Source of the DNA: Sphingopyxis macrogoltabida
GTDB lineage: Bacteria; Pseudomonadota; Alphaproteobacteria; Sphingomonadales; Sphingomonadaceae
Assembly (NCBI RefSeq): GCF_001307295.1
Contig: NZ_CP012700.1
Coordinates: 3,103,001 to 3,167,000 of the forward strand
Direction: 5' to 3'
DNA length: 64,000 nt
Of the stretch, positions 46,080 through 54,889 are shown piece by piece; positions within the stretch are counted from its first letter, which is position 1; every line of letters starts with the position of its first letter. A program made the position numbers and the translations under genes. A model generated the notes under the pieces. That model was not told the origin of the DNA. It did no database searches and saw only the letters and a program-made list of their open reading frames with translations.

Positions 46080-47308
46080 GACAGCACCTCCATTCCAGGC
46101 ACCTCGAGTGCCACGGCTCGGAGATCATCTGTTGCCAGTTTGAGATAAGTATTGGTGGATTCGGTGGATCGATGCCCGAGCACGTCGCCGATGATCTTTT
46201 GCGGGACCGATGCCCGCAGCATTTCGACCGCACGTGCGTGGCGGAAGACATGCGGCCCCCGCTTTCCTGCTGGCACTACGCCTGCGGCGGCCAACCGACC
46301 GCGGATCATGCCGTACAGGTTCGTCATTGCGATATAGGGTGCGCAGGATCGGACGAAGATTTCCCGCACTTCAACCTGGGGCCGCCCAAGGCGCAGATAA
46401 TCCAGCAGCGCTTCACCAACAGTCACCATTAGCGGCATGTACGAGTACGCGTTGGTCTTGGTGTGGCAGATCCGGAGGGATTCTGCGCGCCAGTCCACGT
46501 CATCGAGCCGAAGGCGGCATATCTCACCTTCGCGCAGCCCATACGTGGCAAGCAGCTGAAGTATCGCATAATCGCGTAGTCCGCGTGGCGATCTGTCCTC
46601 CTGCGTTGTCGCCAGAACCGCGGCGATTTGGCTCCTTTCCAGCGTCGACGGCACATCTTCGTAGGCATAGAGCATGGGGCCGATGATGTGTGGCGTCAGA
46701 TCGGTCGGGATGCAACCCGTCCGATGCAGATGGCGAACCACCGAACGGAGACGCTCAGCGACATCGGCCAATGATTTGCGCCGTAAACCAGGCGCGCGCA
46801 TGTCCATGTAGAGATCGATGTCCACGATGCTCAACGTTTCGAGGCTGGCGGCACCGGCCCGGTCGAACTGCCATCGCAGGAAGTTTCGCGCCTCCCACAT
46901 CAGCGCCGCAATGGACGCGCTTGCCAAACCGCGCTCCTCGCGCAGCCATGCCTCGTATTCGCGGCAAATTTCATGTCGATGCTCGTCATCGGGACCGATC
47001 ATTTCTGCGTCCGGGGGCCAATTGCCTTGAGCAAGCCGGAGGAGCTTGGCGATCGCGGTGCGGGGCAACATGTGCCAACGCGCACTGGGAGGCCGACCGT
47101 ACTGGATCTCAAAATCCTGAACCGCATAGCCAAAATACTGATCGACCTGCTGCGGCGTCACAGTCTCGACCTGTATATCGCACTCGGCCAGATAATCGAG
47201 AAACGCGCGGGCGTAGAGACGGTGGTTCGCCACGACCACGGGATTGTAATTCTGTGTGGTGAGCGAATTCGAGAGTTCGGTGATCAACTCGTCATGCAAC
47301 TTCAACAT
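46076..47308 (-). CDS. ritA: RIT tyrosine recombinase A
   Basis: 410 aa from ATG at 47308 with GAGGCAAT just upstream; the frame extends to 47377 without a ribosome-binding site. Catalytic features: Arg in YGLREGEICRL, GPHVFRHARAVEML (H-x-x-R-H), LGHRS and Tyr in STNTYLKLA. First gene of the trio and the only one with a real leader region (47309-47399), which includes a palindrome at 47360-47376 that may control all three. Confidence 0.9.
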   Translation of the reverse strand: MLKLHDELITELSNSLTTQNYNPVVVANHRLYARAFLDYLAECDIQVETVTPQQVDQYFGYAVQDFEIQYGRPPSARWHMLPRTAIAKLLRLAQGNWPPDAEMIGPDDEHRHEICREYEAWLREERGLASASIAALMWEARNFLRWQFDRAGAASLETLSIVDIDLYMDMRAPGLRRKSLADVAERLRSVVRHLHRTGCIPTDLTPHIIGPMLYAYEDVPSTLERSQIAAVLATTQEDRSPRGLRDYAILQLLATYGLREGEICRLRLDDVDWRAESLRICHTKTNAYSYMPLMVTVGEALLDYLRLGRPQVEVREIFVRSCAPYIAMTNLYGMIRGRLAAAGVVPAGKRGPHVFRHARAVEMLRASVPQKIIGDVLGHRSTESTNTYLKLATDDLRAVALEVPGMEVLS

Positions 47309-47359
47309 GATTGCCTCCTCAGCTGGTCCAGGGACCGCCGAGGTTCGCAACCAATATAA

Positions 47360-47376
47360 TGCGCAGCAACTGCGCA
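47360..47376. promoter_or_regulatory. palindrome in the ritA leader
   Basis: TGCGCAG-CAA-CTGCGCA, 7-bp perfect arms, 52 nt before the ritA ATG. Its left part ATGCGCAGC recurs at 47447-47455 within the terminal palindrome of the element, so it may be a recombinase-binding motif that also autoregulates. Confidence 0.55.
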
Positions 47377-47399
47377 CACTATCATGGGAATTCGCCGGT

Positions 47400-47440
47400 T
47401 ACGCCGCGCTCCTCCGCATTACCGCTTCCTCGCGATAAGC
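47400..47440 (-). repeat. right terminal inverted repeat of the RIT element
   Basis: Complement of 43637-43677 with a single substitution (G for A at the 32nd base). It is followed outward by 28 element-specific bases absent from the left end. Confidence 0.9.
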
Positions 47441-47442
47441 CA

Positions 47443-47466
47443 TCTTATGCGCAGCTCGCCATAAGA
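47443..47466. repeat. terminal palindrome at the right end of the RIT element
   Basis: TCTTATG and CATAAGA (7-bp perfect arms) around a 10-nt spacer CGCAGCTCGC, two bases from the host border. The architecture matches a tyrosine-recombinase crossover site; it is present at this end only. Confidence 0.6.
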
Positions 47467-47468
47467 CG

Positions 47469-49666
47469 GCCCAGGCGTCGGCATAGGCATCGTAGATCTC
47501 TATCTGGTCGGGCGTCAGCCGATGCTCGAGCGGGTCATATTCTACGCCGGCGAAACTGAGCGCACGCGCCGTGTAGAGACCCATGGACTTGAGGTCGCGG
47601 GCGACGATTTCCATCGCCGCGATACCGCCGTCGGTCATCGCAGCGAGAAAAGCGTCGCGGTTCACGAAGGCCGTGTCGGGCCCCCAAAGCCCGAGCCGCG
47701 AGGCATAACTCAGATTCTCGGGCTTGGTGGCGCCGGTGGCCGATTCATAGACCACCCGGGCGCGCGGCAGTGCGTTCTGCAGGCGCACTCCGGCCAATCC
47801 CTGTTCAGACCCCTTGGCCTGGCGATATTCGTCTTTGGTGCCCGCCGCATTGCCCATCGAATGGGATTCGTCGAACAGGATCACGCCCTCGAAAGTGCCT
47901 TCCGCCCATTGGAGGATCTGCTGGAGACGTGAGCATTGATCGTGACGCTGCGAGCGGAGCGTCGCATAGGTGAGGAAGAGGATGCCGCTCGCCATGCCGA
48001 TCGACTGCCCAAGCGGAAAGGCATCGAGCGGCTGGATGTCGATCGGAAGGCCGCCGAGCGCGGTCCAGTCGCGGCGCGCGTCTTCAAGGAGCGTCGCGCC
48101 CTTCGATATCCAGACGGCGCGGCGGTTGCCGCAGTTCCACTGGTCGCGGATGATAGCGGCGCCCTCGCGGCCCTTGCCGACGCCGGTGCCGTCGCCGATG
48201 AAGAAACCCATGCGATAGGCGTGCCCGTCGGCATCCTCGCGGAGTTGGTCGCCCGCCTCGTTGGGCACGAATCGGCCCGGCAGGTCGCGCGAGAAGGCAT
48301 CGCCAGCATAGATGATCGCTTCGAGTTGGGCGTCGGACAGCGCGCTGCTTGCCCGCTTCTGGAAGAGCGGCCGATATCGCGGGATCGGCGGCAGCACCGA
48401 CGCCATGGCAAGCGATTCCACGAGATTGTCCGGATGCGGCGTCGCGCCCGGTATATCGATGCGCGCAAGCCGCCAGGGAGCGTAGATGCCGACCGGATCG
48501 CCGACCGGAAGCGGCGCGTCGCGAACCGAGTAAGCAAGCGGCTCGGCGCGATCGTCCTTCGCGGCGATCCGCGACGGCGCGATGACCTTGGGGCTCGCGA
48601 GCCCGGAAAAGAGCGATGCCGATCCGGATTTGAGCGCCGGACGGAACGGGATCACCGCCGGGGTGGCCGGGGGCGGCTCATCGGACGATCCCAATCGCGG
48701 CGGGAGCGCGAGCACGATGGGCAGCGCCGCCTCGATCGAGTCGACGGTGTGGCGTTCGGTCTCGCCGATCCAGCCCTTGTCGAAGACGATCAGCCGAACG
48801 GCGATGCCGGTGCCATGCTTGACGTACGGGCGGCCGAGAATGGTGATCTCAACGCGCGGACGTCCGATCTCGGCGACCGAGACATAGCCGCGGGCACCGC
48901 TGCCGTCGTGCGCGAATCCCGGCGACATAATCGCAACGCAGCGTCCGCCGTCGGCAAGACGGAGGAGCGCGGAGCGAAGGTGGCGAGCGCCGGCATGGCG
49001 ATCCTCGCCGCGGCCTTCGCTACGGCTGAAGGGCGGATTGATCAGGACGACGGTCGGACGGACATCCGGCGGCAGCCGGTCGTGAATGAATTCGGCATCG
49101 TGTGTGGTGACGTCGCTGTTCGTCACGAGAGCGAGCAGTGCGGCGCGGCAGGCATCGCGTTCGTTGAGCGTTACGGAGGCGCCCGTGGCGATCGCGCGGG
49201 CGGCGAGCATGCCGATGCCCGCCGACGGTTCGAGCACATGGTCGTCGGCCGTAATCGCCGCTGCACGTGTCGCTAGCCAGCCCAGCGCGTCTGGCGTGCT
49301 GAACTGTTGCATCTCGACTTGATGCTCGCTGCGATAGGTCTGCGTTGGTAGCGCCTTCTCGAATGCAAGAATGGCTGCGAAGGCATCTTCGGGCGGGCAG
49401 TCCGGGTTCTGGTCTTCACCGAGCGACAACATGTTCGAAGCCTGCGCCGCTTCGAGCGCATCATAGGCGTCGCGCATCGACCAGTGTCCGTCGGCATCGG
49501 ATCCGCCGAACGCCTCCGACATGAGCCCTTTGAGCAGCGAACGGGTGACCGAATGCGGGTCGGCGAGCCGGGATTGCAGAGCCCGCGCTACGCCGTGAAG
49601 ACGCTCGGCCTTTTCCCGGGCGCTGGAATCAGGGGTCTCGGCGAGATTGAGAAGCGGAAGGGTCAT
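47469..49666 (-). pseudogene. strawberry-notch (DarB-like) protein, N-terminal half, split by RIT element
   Basis: 732 host codons from ATG at 49666 (CAGGAGATC upstream); read-through adds 23 element codons and stops at 47399. Two domains: an N6-adenine methyltransferase (motif I VLEPSAGIG 144-152; NPPF 210-213) and the first helicase half (Walker A GDGTGVGKGR 491-500; DESH 599-602). This methyltransferase plus strawberry-notch helicase layout is that of phage P1 DarB, an anti-restriction protein. The methyltransferase domain could still be made without the second helicase half. Confidence 0.88.
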
Positions 49667-49715
49667 GGAAGATCTCCTGAACGGGCTCCGGGGCACCTGC
49701 CCCCGCCGCACACAG

Positions 49716-49733
49716 CCCTCCCCCCTCTCCTCC
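49716..49733 (-). promoter_or_regulatory. G-rich leader motif before the strawberry-notch gene
   Basis: Minus-strand GGAGGAGAGGGGGGAGGG, 50 nt upstream of the ATG at 49666 and 17 nt past the parB terminator. Confidence 0.5.
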
Positions 49734-49750
49734 AGGGTGGAAGGCGGCAT

Positions 49751-49783
49751 GAAAAAGGGGCCGCGACGCGTGGTCACGGCCCC
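49751..49783 (-). terminator. rho-independent terminator after the parB-like gene
   Basis: Stem GGGGCCG/CGGCCCC with a 13-nt loop followed on the minus strand by TTTTTC; 22 nt past the stop at 49806. Confidence 0.8.
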
Positions 49784-49805
49784 AATCGAGGTCGGCTTTG
49801 CCGGG

Positions 49806-51827
49806 TCAGGCCGCGTCGGCGATCGGTTCGTCCTCGTCGCCATCACCGACCGCTTCGTCGTCGAACGTTATTTCGGCGGCATCAGCAGGCTCCAGGTCGG
49901 CATCGTCGTTCGCCAGCGCAGCGACGGGATGCTCGAAGCGCATCGCGTCGGGAAGCCAGGCGAGCGCCTTTTCCTTGACGTCGGCTTCCACGATGATGTT
50001 GCCCGCGAAGAGCTGTTCGGCCGAGGATGCAAGGAGATCCTTCTTTGACGCGCCATAGCGTTGGCCGAGTTCGCTGCCGCCAATTTCCGCGAACAGGTCG
50101 AGGATCGTCGTCTTGGTGAGCCGCTTGAAGTAATTCTTCGCGGTCGGTCGCCACCAGGCGGCGACATCGATCCCGAGCTTGCAGCCGAGATGGTCGACGA
50201 AATCGCTGCCGGTCGTCTTGGCGGGCACGGCGTGGATCGTACGGGCGATCGCCCAACCCAGCCATGCCGCGCGTGCTTCCTCACCAAGCGCACAGAAGGC
50301 ATCGTAGCGGCCAGTGACACCGGCATCGGGGTCGATCCAGCTCCGATCGAGTCCGGCTTCGAGCTTAGCCCATTCCTCGGCCGCCGTCGTGCCGCTCTCG
50401 AACCCGATGACGCGCGACGGCGCCGCATCGGCCCTCAGTTCGCTCGCGAGATCGCTCGCCCCGTAACGCCGCTGCGCGGCATCGACCATCACGAACGTCC
50501 CGAGATCGAGCGCGAACCGCGGGTCGCTGGCGACATGGACGCGGAGCAGTTCCGCCTTCATCGTTGCGAGTTCGTCAGCAAGCCGCTGGCTGATCGCGGG
50601 TTTGCCTGATGCTCCGCCAGGAGCCGCATCGTCGCGGTCATCGTCCGAGTCATCGGTTTCGCTCATCGCTTCGGGGGTTCGGTAGACCTGATGATGAACC
50701 CGGGGCTGGCCATCCTCACCGAGGACGACGAAGGCGAGCGCCGAGGCCTTCTGGTCATCGGACAACACCGGCGGACGATTCTGGATTTCACGGAGTTCGG
50801 ATTCCAGATCGCGATAACGCTGTTCGTCATCATCGGTGATGCCGTCGTCGCTTTCGTTCGCGGCTTCGCCGATGATGGTCATTTCGGCCTCGATCTCGGC
50901 GCAGCGCGCTTCATCCTCTGCCGTGGGTGGCGGAATCTCTCCGCGAACCGGGCTCAGACCGTCAAGCTCGATGTAGGAGACGCGCGTCGTCGGCAGCGCA
51001 CGGATTTCGCCAAAACCCTCACGTTCGCGGATAGCCTCGGCTTCGACCGCGAGTTTTTCATCCGTCAGCCGGTCGAGTATGTCACCGTCGATCCAGTTTT
51101 CGGACGCGCTGTCGGAGAAGAGGTCGGAGTCGATCCGTCCGCCCGCTTCGAGATAAGCTTCGCGGCCGACAAGCAGCGCCTTGGGGTCACCGCCGCGATA
51201 GCTGCCGGAGGCGAGCTCGCGCCGGATGGTGTAGACGTCGTCCCCGTAATAGCTGTCCTGATACTGCTCGAACACACGGGCCTGACGAACGGTGTCGGAC
51301 GTGCTGCCATAGGCCTTGGCGACCTCGAGCGTGATGTCGCCCTTGCGGAGCGCCTCGAAGATCGTCTCGTGAAGATCGGCGAGACGAACGCGCCCGAGCA
51401 CGAAACGCTCGGTCTTGCCGAACCGCGCGGCAACCTGCGCGGGGGTTTTGCCTTCCTTCTCGATCATATTCTTGAAGGCCGTGCATTCATCGGCGGCGGT
51501 CATCGGCAGCTTCTGGTTTTCAGCGAGGCTGAGCTCGATGGCGTTTTTCGCGTCCGGCATCACCATAACCGGCACGCAGAAGTCTTCGGGAAGCTGGCCC
51601 TTTTCGATCAGGGCATGAACCCGCGCGAGACGCCGGCCGCCGCCGAAAATGCTGTAGCTGTCCTTCTTGCGTTTTATTGCGGTGCCAATCAGGTTCTGGA
51701 GCACGAAGCCGGCTTGGCCGATCATCGCTTCCAGTTCGGCGTCGGCGTCGGAGTCGCTTTCCGTTCGGACATTCAGCGGGGAAGCGACGCAGTTACGCGC
51801 AAGCGCGTATACGATCGGATATGTCAT
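49806..51827 (-). CDS. ParB/RepB/Spo0J-like DNA-binding protein, long form
   Basis: 673 aa from ATG at 51827 (CAGGAGACGG upstream). Residues about 10-100 form the ParB N-terminal domain with the GGGRRLARVHAL box; about 115-165 a KorB-like helix-turn-helix (TPAQVAARFGKTERFVLGRV). The remaining 500 residues, ending in a very acidic tail, far exceed the 280-350 aa of chromosomal ParB. No parA partner is nearby, so it is unlikely to be a standard partition protein; such long ParB-like proteins occur beside strawberry-notch genes on elements. Own terminator downstream. Confidence 0.82.
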   Translation of the reverse strand: MTYPIVYALARNCVASPLNVRTESDSDADAELEAMIGQAGFVLQNLIGTAIKRKKDSYSIFGGGRRLARVHALIEKGQLPEDFCVPVMVMPDAKNAIELSLAENQKLPMTAADECTAFKNMIEKEGKTPAQVAARFGKTERFVLGRVRLADLHETIFEALRKGDITLEVAKAYGSTSDTVRQARVFEQYQDSYYGDDVYTIRRELASGSYRGGDPKALLVGREAYLEAGGRIDSDLFSDSASENWIDGDILDRLTDEKLAVEAEAIREREGFGEIRALPTTRVSYIELDGLSPVRGEIPPPTAEDEARCAEIEAEMTIIGEAANESDDGITDDDEQRYRDLESELREIQNRPPVLSDDQKASALAFVVLGEDGQPRVHHQVYRTPEAMSETDDSDDDRDDAAPGGASGKPAISQRLADELATMKAELLRVHVASDPRFALDLGTFVMVDAAQRRYGASDLASELRADAAPSRVIGFESGTTAAEEWAKLEAGLDRSWIDPDAGVTGRYDAFCALGEEARAAWLGWAIARTIHAVPAKTTGSDFVDHLGCKLGIDVAAWWRPTAKNYFKRLTKTTILDLFAEIGGSELGQRYGASKKDLLASSAEQLFAGNIIVEADVKEKALAWLPDAMRFEHPVAALANDDADLEPADAAEITFDDEAVGDGDEDEPIADAA

Positions 51828-51858
51828 AGTCCGTCTCCTGGCGGCGGAGGCCCGACCA

Positions 51859-52776
51859 TCAGGCCACTCGGCGCCGCCAGTCCCCCACCCCCTTCCCTCC
51901 TTCCCGTAGGACATCGTTCCAGTCGTTCCGCCCGTGCCACGGCCAGATCGTGCCGATCTGCCGCCCGGGTGCCGTATAGGCCTCGGTTGCAAGCGGCACG
52001 GCCAAGCGTCCCGCATTGTCATTGTCGGGGAGCAGGATGAGGCGGTTCACGGATTTCGGGATGGCAACATGGGGGAGGCGTTCATTGCCGAGCGTCGCCC
52101 AGACCGGGATGCCGAGCAGAATCATCGCCGAAACCGCTGTCTCGACACCTTCGGCAATCCCAAGCGTCTCGGTGGCGGAAGCGAGCCGAACAGCACCGGC
52201 GCAGGGGTTGCCTAGCAGGCGTCGAGGATGGCGAAGGTCGCGTGCACGCCGCCCGCGGGCATCGAGAAAGGTCCTCTGGACGGCGAGCAGACCGGAATCG
52301 TCGGTAACGGCGGCGAGCATCGCCGGGCGAAACCGTGCCGCCTTGCCCTTGCCGAGCGGAGTTCGGTCGCAGAAGCGCAAAGAGTCGAGCGCGATGTGAA
52401 TCGACCGATTGCGTAGGTAGGTCTCGGCGATAGTCCAATTTATCGGCCGTCCGACCCTCCAAAGATCGAAGGCGCGCTTTTGCAGCCATCGGTCGAGCTT
52501 GAACTGCTTGGCGATTCCATTGCCCTTTGCGCCCAAGGCATTCGGATCGAGCCGCCGAATGGCGCGCAGCACGTCGCGCGTGTCGCAGCCGGCAAAGCAT
52601 TTGAACAAGAGTCGGGTGTCGCCAACGCGAACCGATAGGCTCGGCGTTCGGTCATCGTGGGCTGGGCAGCGACACATTCCAGTCGACCCCTGCCAGAAAC
52701 CGCCAAGGCCCCTGACCAGTGCGGCCCCGGCAGCCTCCAATTCGGAATCATGGAGAGTCGAAAGGGCAACAGACAT
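51859..52776 (-). CDS. CHC2 zinc-finger / Toprim primase-like protein
   Basis: 305 aa. The zinc finger is C-x-C-PAHDDRTPSLSV with KCFAGC downstream (about 35-62), as in DnaG-type CHC2 domains. The Toprim fold follows (GIAEGVETAVSA about 206-217; LPDNDNAGR about 248-256), with the Glu and Asp-x-Asp metal residues present. No helicase domain, so a stand-alone primase-like protein of the type carried by plasmids and integrative elements. G-rich leader at 52812-52829. Its 3' end contains the leader of the parB-like gene. Confidence 0.85.
   Translation of the reverse strand: MSVALSTLHDSELEAAGAALVRGLGGFWQGSTGMCRCPAHDDRTPSLSVRVGDTRLLFKCFAGCDTRDVLRAIRRLDPNALGAKGNGIAKQFKLDRWLQKRAFDLWRVGRPINWTIAETYLRNRSIHIALDSLRFCDRTPLGKGKAARFRPAMLAAVTDDSGLLAVQRTFLDARGRRARDLRHPRRLLGNPCAGAVRLASATETLGIAEGVETAVSAMILLGIPVWATLGNERLPHVAIPKSVNRLILLPDNDNAGRLAVPLATEAYTAPGRQIGTIWPWHGRNDWNDVLREGGKGVGDWRRRVA
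51882..51900 (-). promoter_or_regulatory. G-rich leader motif before the parB-like gene
   Basis: Minus-strand GGAGGGAAGGGGGTGGGGG, inside the last codons of the primase gene and 54 nt upstream of the parB-like ATG. With GGGAA just before it, four G-runs allow a G-quadruplex. Confidence 0.6.
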
Positions 52777-52811
52777 TGGAATTCTCGCAATCAGATCAGA
52801 CTTCGCTCAAG

Positions 52812-52829
52812 CTCCCCCTCTCTCCTGCC
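52812..52829 (-). promoter_or_regulatory. G-rich leader motif before the primase-like gene
   Basis: Minus-strand GGCAGGAGAGAGGGGGAG, 35 nt upstream of the ATG at 52776. The weakest member of the series. Confidence 0.4.
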
Positions 52830-52999
52830 GTGCTTTTCGCGGCCACCTGGTGACGAAGTCACGCGGCGCGGCGACACCGCTCAACGGCACGATCCTGCCC
52901 TGATTATTGTGAGGTGGCGTAGCAACCGGCACGCTTGCGATGGCGAATGCTGCGTTGGAACCGCGCTCGCGACATTGATCCATCCCGAGGACAAGGAAA

Positions 53000-53200
53000 A
53001 TGCAGGATCTCGATTTGTCACGGTCCGAAATCGTCTTCATGGAGCCATTGACCGTGCGGATTCCGACCGCAGTCGAACTGACAGGGCTCAGTCGGTCAAG
53101 AATCTACGAGTTGATCGTGTCCGGCGACCTTGAGGTCGTCAAAGTCGGCCGGTCCACGCTGGTCCTCTATACGAGCCTCAAGGCCCTGATCGGCCGCTAG
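53000..53200 (+). CDS. AlpA-like excisionase/regulator
   Basis: 66 aa from ATG at 53000 (AAGGAAA just upstream; an internal Met at 53039 is possible). TAVELTGLSRSRIYELIVSGDLEVVKVGRSTLVL is described by position: helix-turn-helix at about 22-37 and the wing at about 40-55, the MerR-like fold of AlpA and Xis proteins. It converges on and overlaps the integrase stop by four bases. Expected to control integrase direction or element genes. Confidence 0.8.
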   Translation: MQDLDLSRSEIVFMEPLTVRIPTAVELTGLSRSRIYELIVSGDLEVVKVGRSTLVLYTSLKALIGR

Positions 53201-54432
53201 GCGGTCGAGGTCGCACTCTTGCCGAAGGCGGGGCGCAGAATTTGCGCCCCATCGCGCAGCTCGTCGAGATAATCGGACCAATGCTGCATCATGCGAACAC
53301 GTTCGTCCCAATATTCGCCGCGGGTGTAGACCCGGCGCGTCGCATTGGCATCGAGATGTGCCAGTTGCCTTTCGATCGCATCCGGGTGCCACATTCCCAT
53401 CTGATTGAGGAGAGTGGCGGCCGTCGCGCGGAATCCATGAGCCGTCATCTCCTCACGGCTGTAGCCCAGCCGCCGAAGCGCGGCGCTGACAGTATTCTCC
53501 GACATGCAACGGCGGGGCGTCCGAAAGGACGGAAAGAGGTATCTCCCATGGCCGGTAAGGGCGTGGAGCTCTTCGAGCATCGCAAGAACTTGCCGTGACA
53601 GGGGGACGCAAAGCGAGCGGCGCATTTTCATCTTCTCTGCCGGGATCGACCAGACGGCATCATGGGAATCAATCTCCGCCCATTCTGCCTGGCGCAGTTC
53701 GCCCGGTCTGACGAAAAGATGCGGCGTCAATCGAAGCGCGACCGCGGTGAGCTCGTGACCAGCGTAGCCATCGATCGCGCGGAGCAGCGCGCCGACTTCC
53801 TTCGGGGCCGTGATGGCGGCGTGGTGCTTCACCTTCGGAGTGATCAGCGCACCACGGAGATCGGCCGCCAGATCGCGGTCGGCCCTTGCGGTCGCAATGG
53901 CGTAGCGGAACACTCGGCTAATCACGCTCCGCATGCGCCGCGCGCTTTCATATCGGCCGTTCGCCTCGACTTTACGGAGAACGGCCAGGATTTCCTGCGC
54001 GGTGAGTTTCGATATCGGGCGACTGCCGATCATCGGTTCGGCGATGTCGAGGAGCCATCGCACCTTCCGAAGCGTGACTGGCGCGCGCTCTTCTCGTTCG
54101 ATTTTCACCAGCCATTCCTCGGCGATCGCCTTGAACGTATTGTCCTGCGCGATCTTCTGGGTGATCCGCGCGACCTTCTTCTCCGCTGCGGGATCAAGCC
54201 CGGCGACAAGCTTCTTGCGCGCCTCGTCGCGAAGTTCCCGAGCGGACGCGATGCCGACATCGGGCCACGACCCGAAATACAGCGTCTTTTGCCGTTCGAG
54301 ATAGCGATAGTTCATTCGCCAGACTTTTGCGCCGCTCGGCCTGACCACGAGGTACAGGGCGTCGGCGTCAGCCATTTTATAGGCTTTTTCCTTGGGCTTA
54401 GCGTTCGAAATCTGGATGTGGGTAAGCGACAT
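53197..54432 (-). CDS. int: P4-type tyrosine integrase of the element
   Basis: 411 aa. N-terminal DUF4102 arm-binding domain (LTHIQISNAKPKEKAYKMAD to LYLVVRPSGAKVWRMNYR), core-binding domain, and catalytic domain with Arg in FVRPGELRQAEW, H-x-x-R in TAHGFRATAATLL, QLAH and the nucleophile in RRVYTRGEYW. Located 174 bp from the 3' end of tRNA-Leu, the typical arrangement for P4-type elements that use the tRNA 3' end as attB. Confidence 0.92.
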   Translation of the reverse strand: MSLTHIQISNAKPKEKAYKMADADALYLVVRPSGAKVWRMNYRYLERQKTLYFGSWPDVGIASARELRDEARKKLVAGLDPAAEKKVARITQKIAQDNTFKAIAEEWLVKIEREERAPVTLRKVRWLLDIAEPMIGSRPISKLTAQEILAVLRKVEANGRYESARRMRSVISRVFRYAIATARADRDLAADLRGALITPKVKHHAAITAPKEVGALLRAIDGYAGHELTAVALRLTPHLFVRPGELRQAEWAEIDSHDAVWSIPAEKMKMRRSLCVPLSRQVLAMLEELHALTGHGRYLFPSFRTPRRCMSENTVSAALRRLGYSREEMTAHGFRATAATLLNQMGMWHPDAIERQLAHLDANATRRVYTRGEYWDERVRMMQHWSDYLDELRDGAQILRPAFGKSATSTA

Positions 54433-54605
54433 GATGGTTTCACCTTCGATAGGCTGACCGAAACCATCAAAAACACCATCAAAGCTGATGGTACGCTGAT
54501 GGTTCCGGCTGGATCAGCCTGGATTCCACTCAGCGAGTCTCATCGAAAAAGCGGTGAGAAACCAGCCGCTTACTGGACGTCCTCGGACATTCCGAGGAGA
54601 ACAGA

Positions 54606-54692
54606 TGGTGCCCAGAAGAGGACTCGAACCTCCACGACCTTGCGATCGCCAGCACCTGAAGCTGGTGCGTCTACCAATTCCGCCATCTGGGC
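54606..54692 (-). tRNA. tRNA-Leu(CAG)
   Basis: 87 nt including an encoded CCA. Acceptor stem GCCCAGA/TCTGGGC, anticodon stem CCAGC/GCTGG with loop TTCAGGT (anticodon CAG), a long class II variable arm and the GGTTCGAGTCC T-arm. The 3' end faces the integrase, so the gene is intact and probably re-formed by the element's attachment sequence. Confidence 0.95.
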
Positions 54693-54889
54693 ACGGGGTA
54701 GGAGCGGGCGCTTAGCGGGGGGGCGGTCGGCTTGTCAACCGCGCTGCGGCCGGAGCCGCATATTTTATCGCAAGGGCGCGGTTTCGCGTTGCCATCGGCC
54801 GCCTCGCCCCTTGCCCCGGCAGACGCTTCGCGGCATGGGGAGCCATCGGGCGCCCCCGTGCGCCACCACAGAATCGGATACAGGCGGAC

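Larger units (their letters stand above)
43637..47468 (-). mobile_element. RIT element (recombinase in trio) inserted in the strawberry-notch gene
   Basis: 3832 bp. Three overlapping tyrosine-recombinase genes in one direction lie between terminal inverted repeats of 41 bp (43637-43677 and 47400-47440, one mismatch). The right end has an extra 28 bp containing the palindrome TCTTATG-10 nt-CATAAGA (47443-47466). Excision at these limits rejoins host codons as GCC TGG GCG ATC GTT CAC with the frame intact, which fixes the borders to within one base. No target duplication is visible, consistent with tyrosine-recombinase integration. All three recombinases look intact. Confidence 0.9.

Noticed and set aside
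49806..51827. ParB-like gene as a plasmid partition gene
   Set aside because: No parA or parS cluster nearby, and the protein is twice the usual length.
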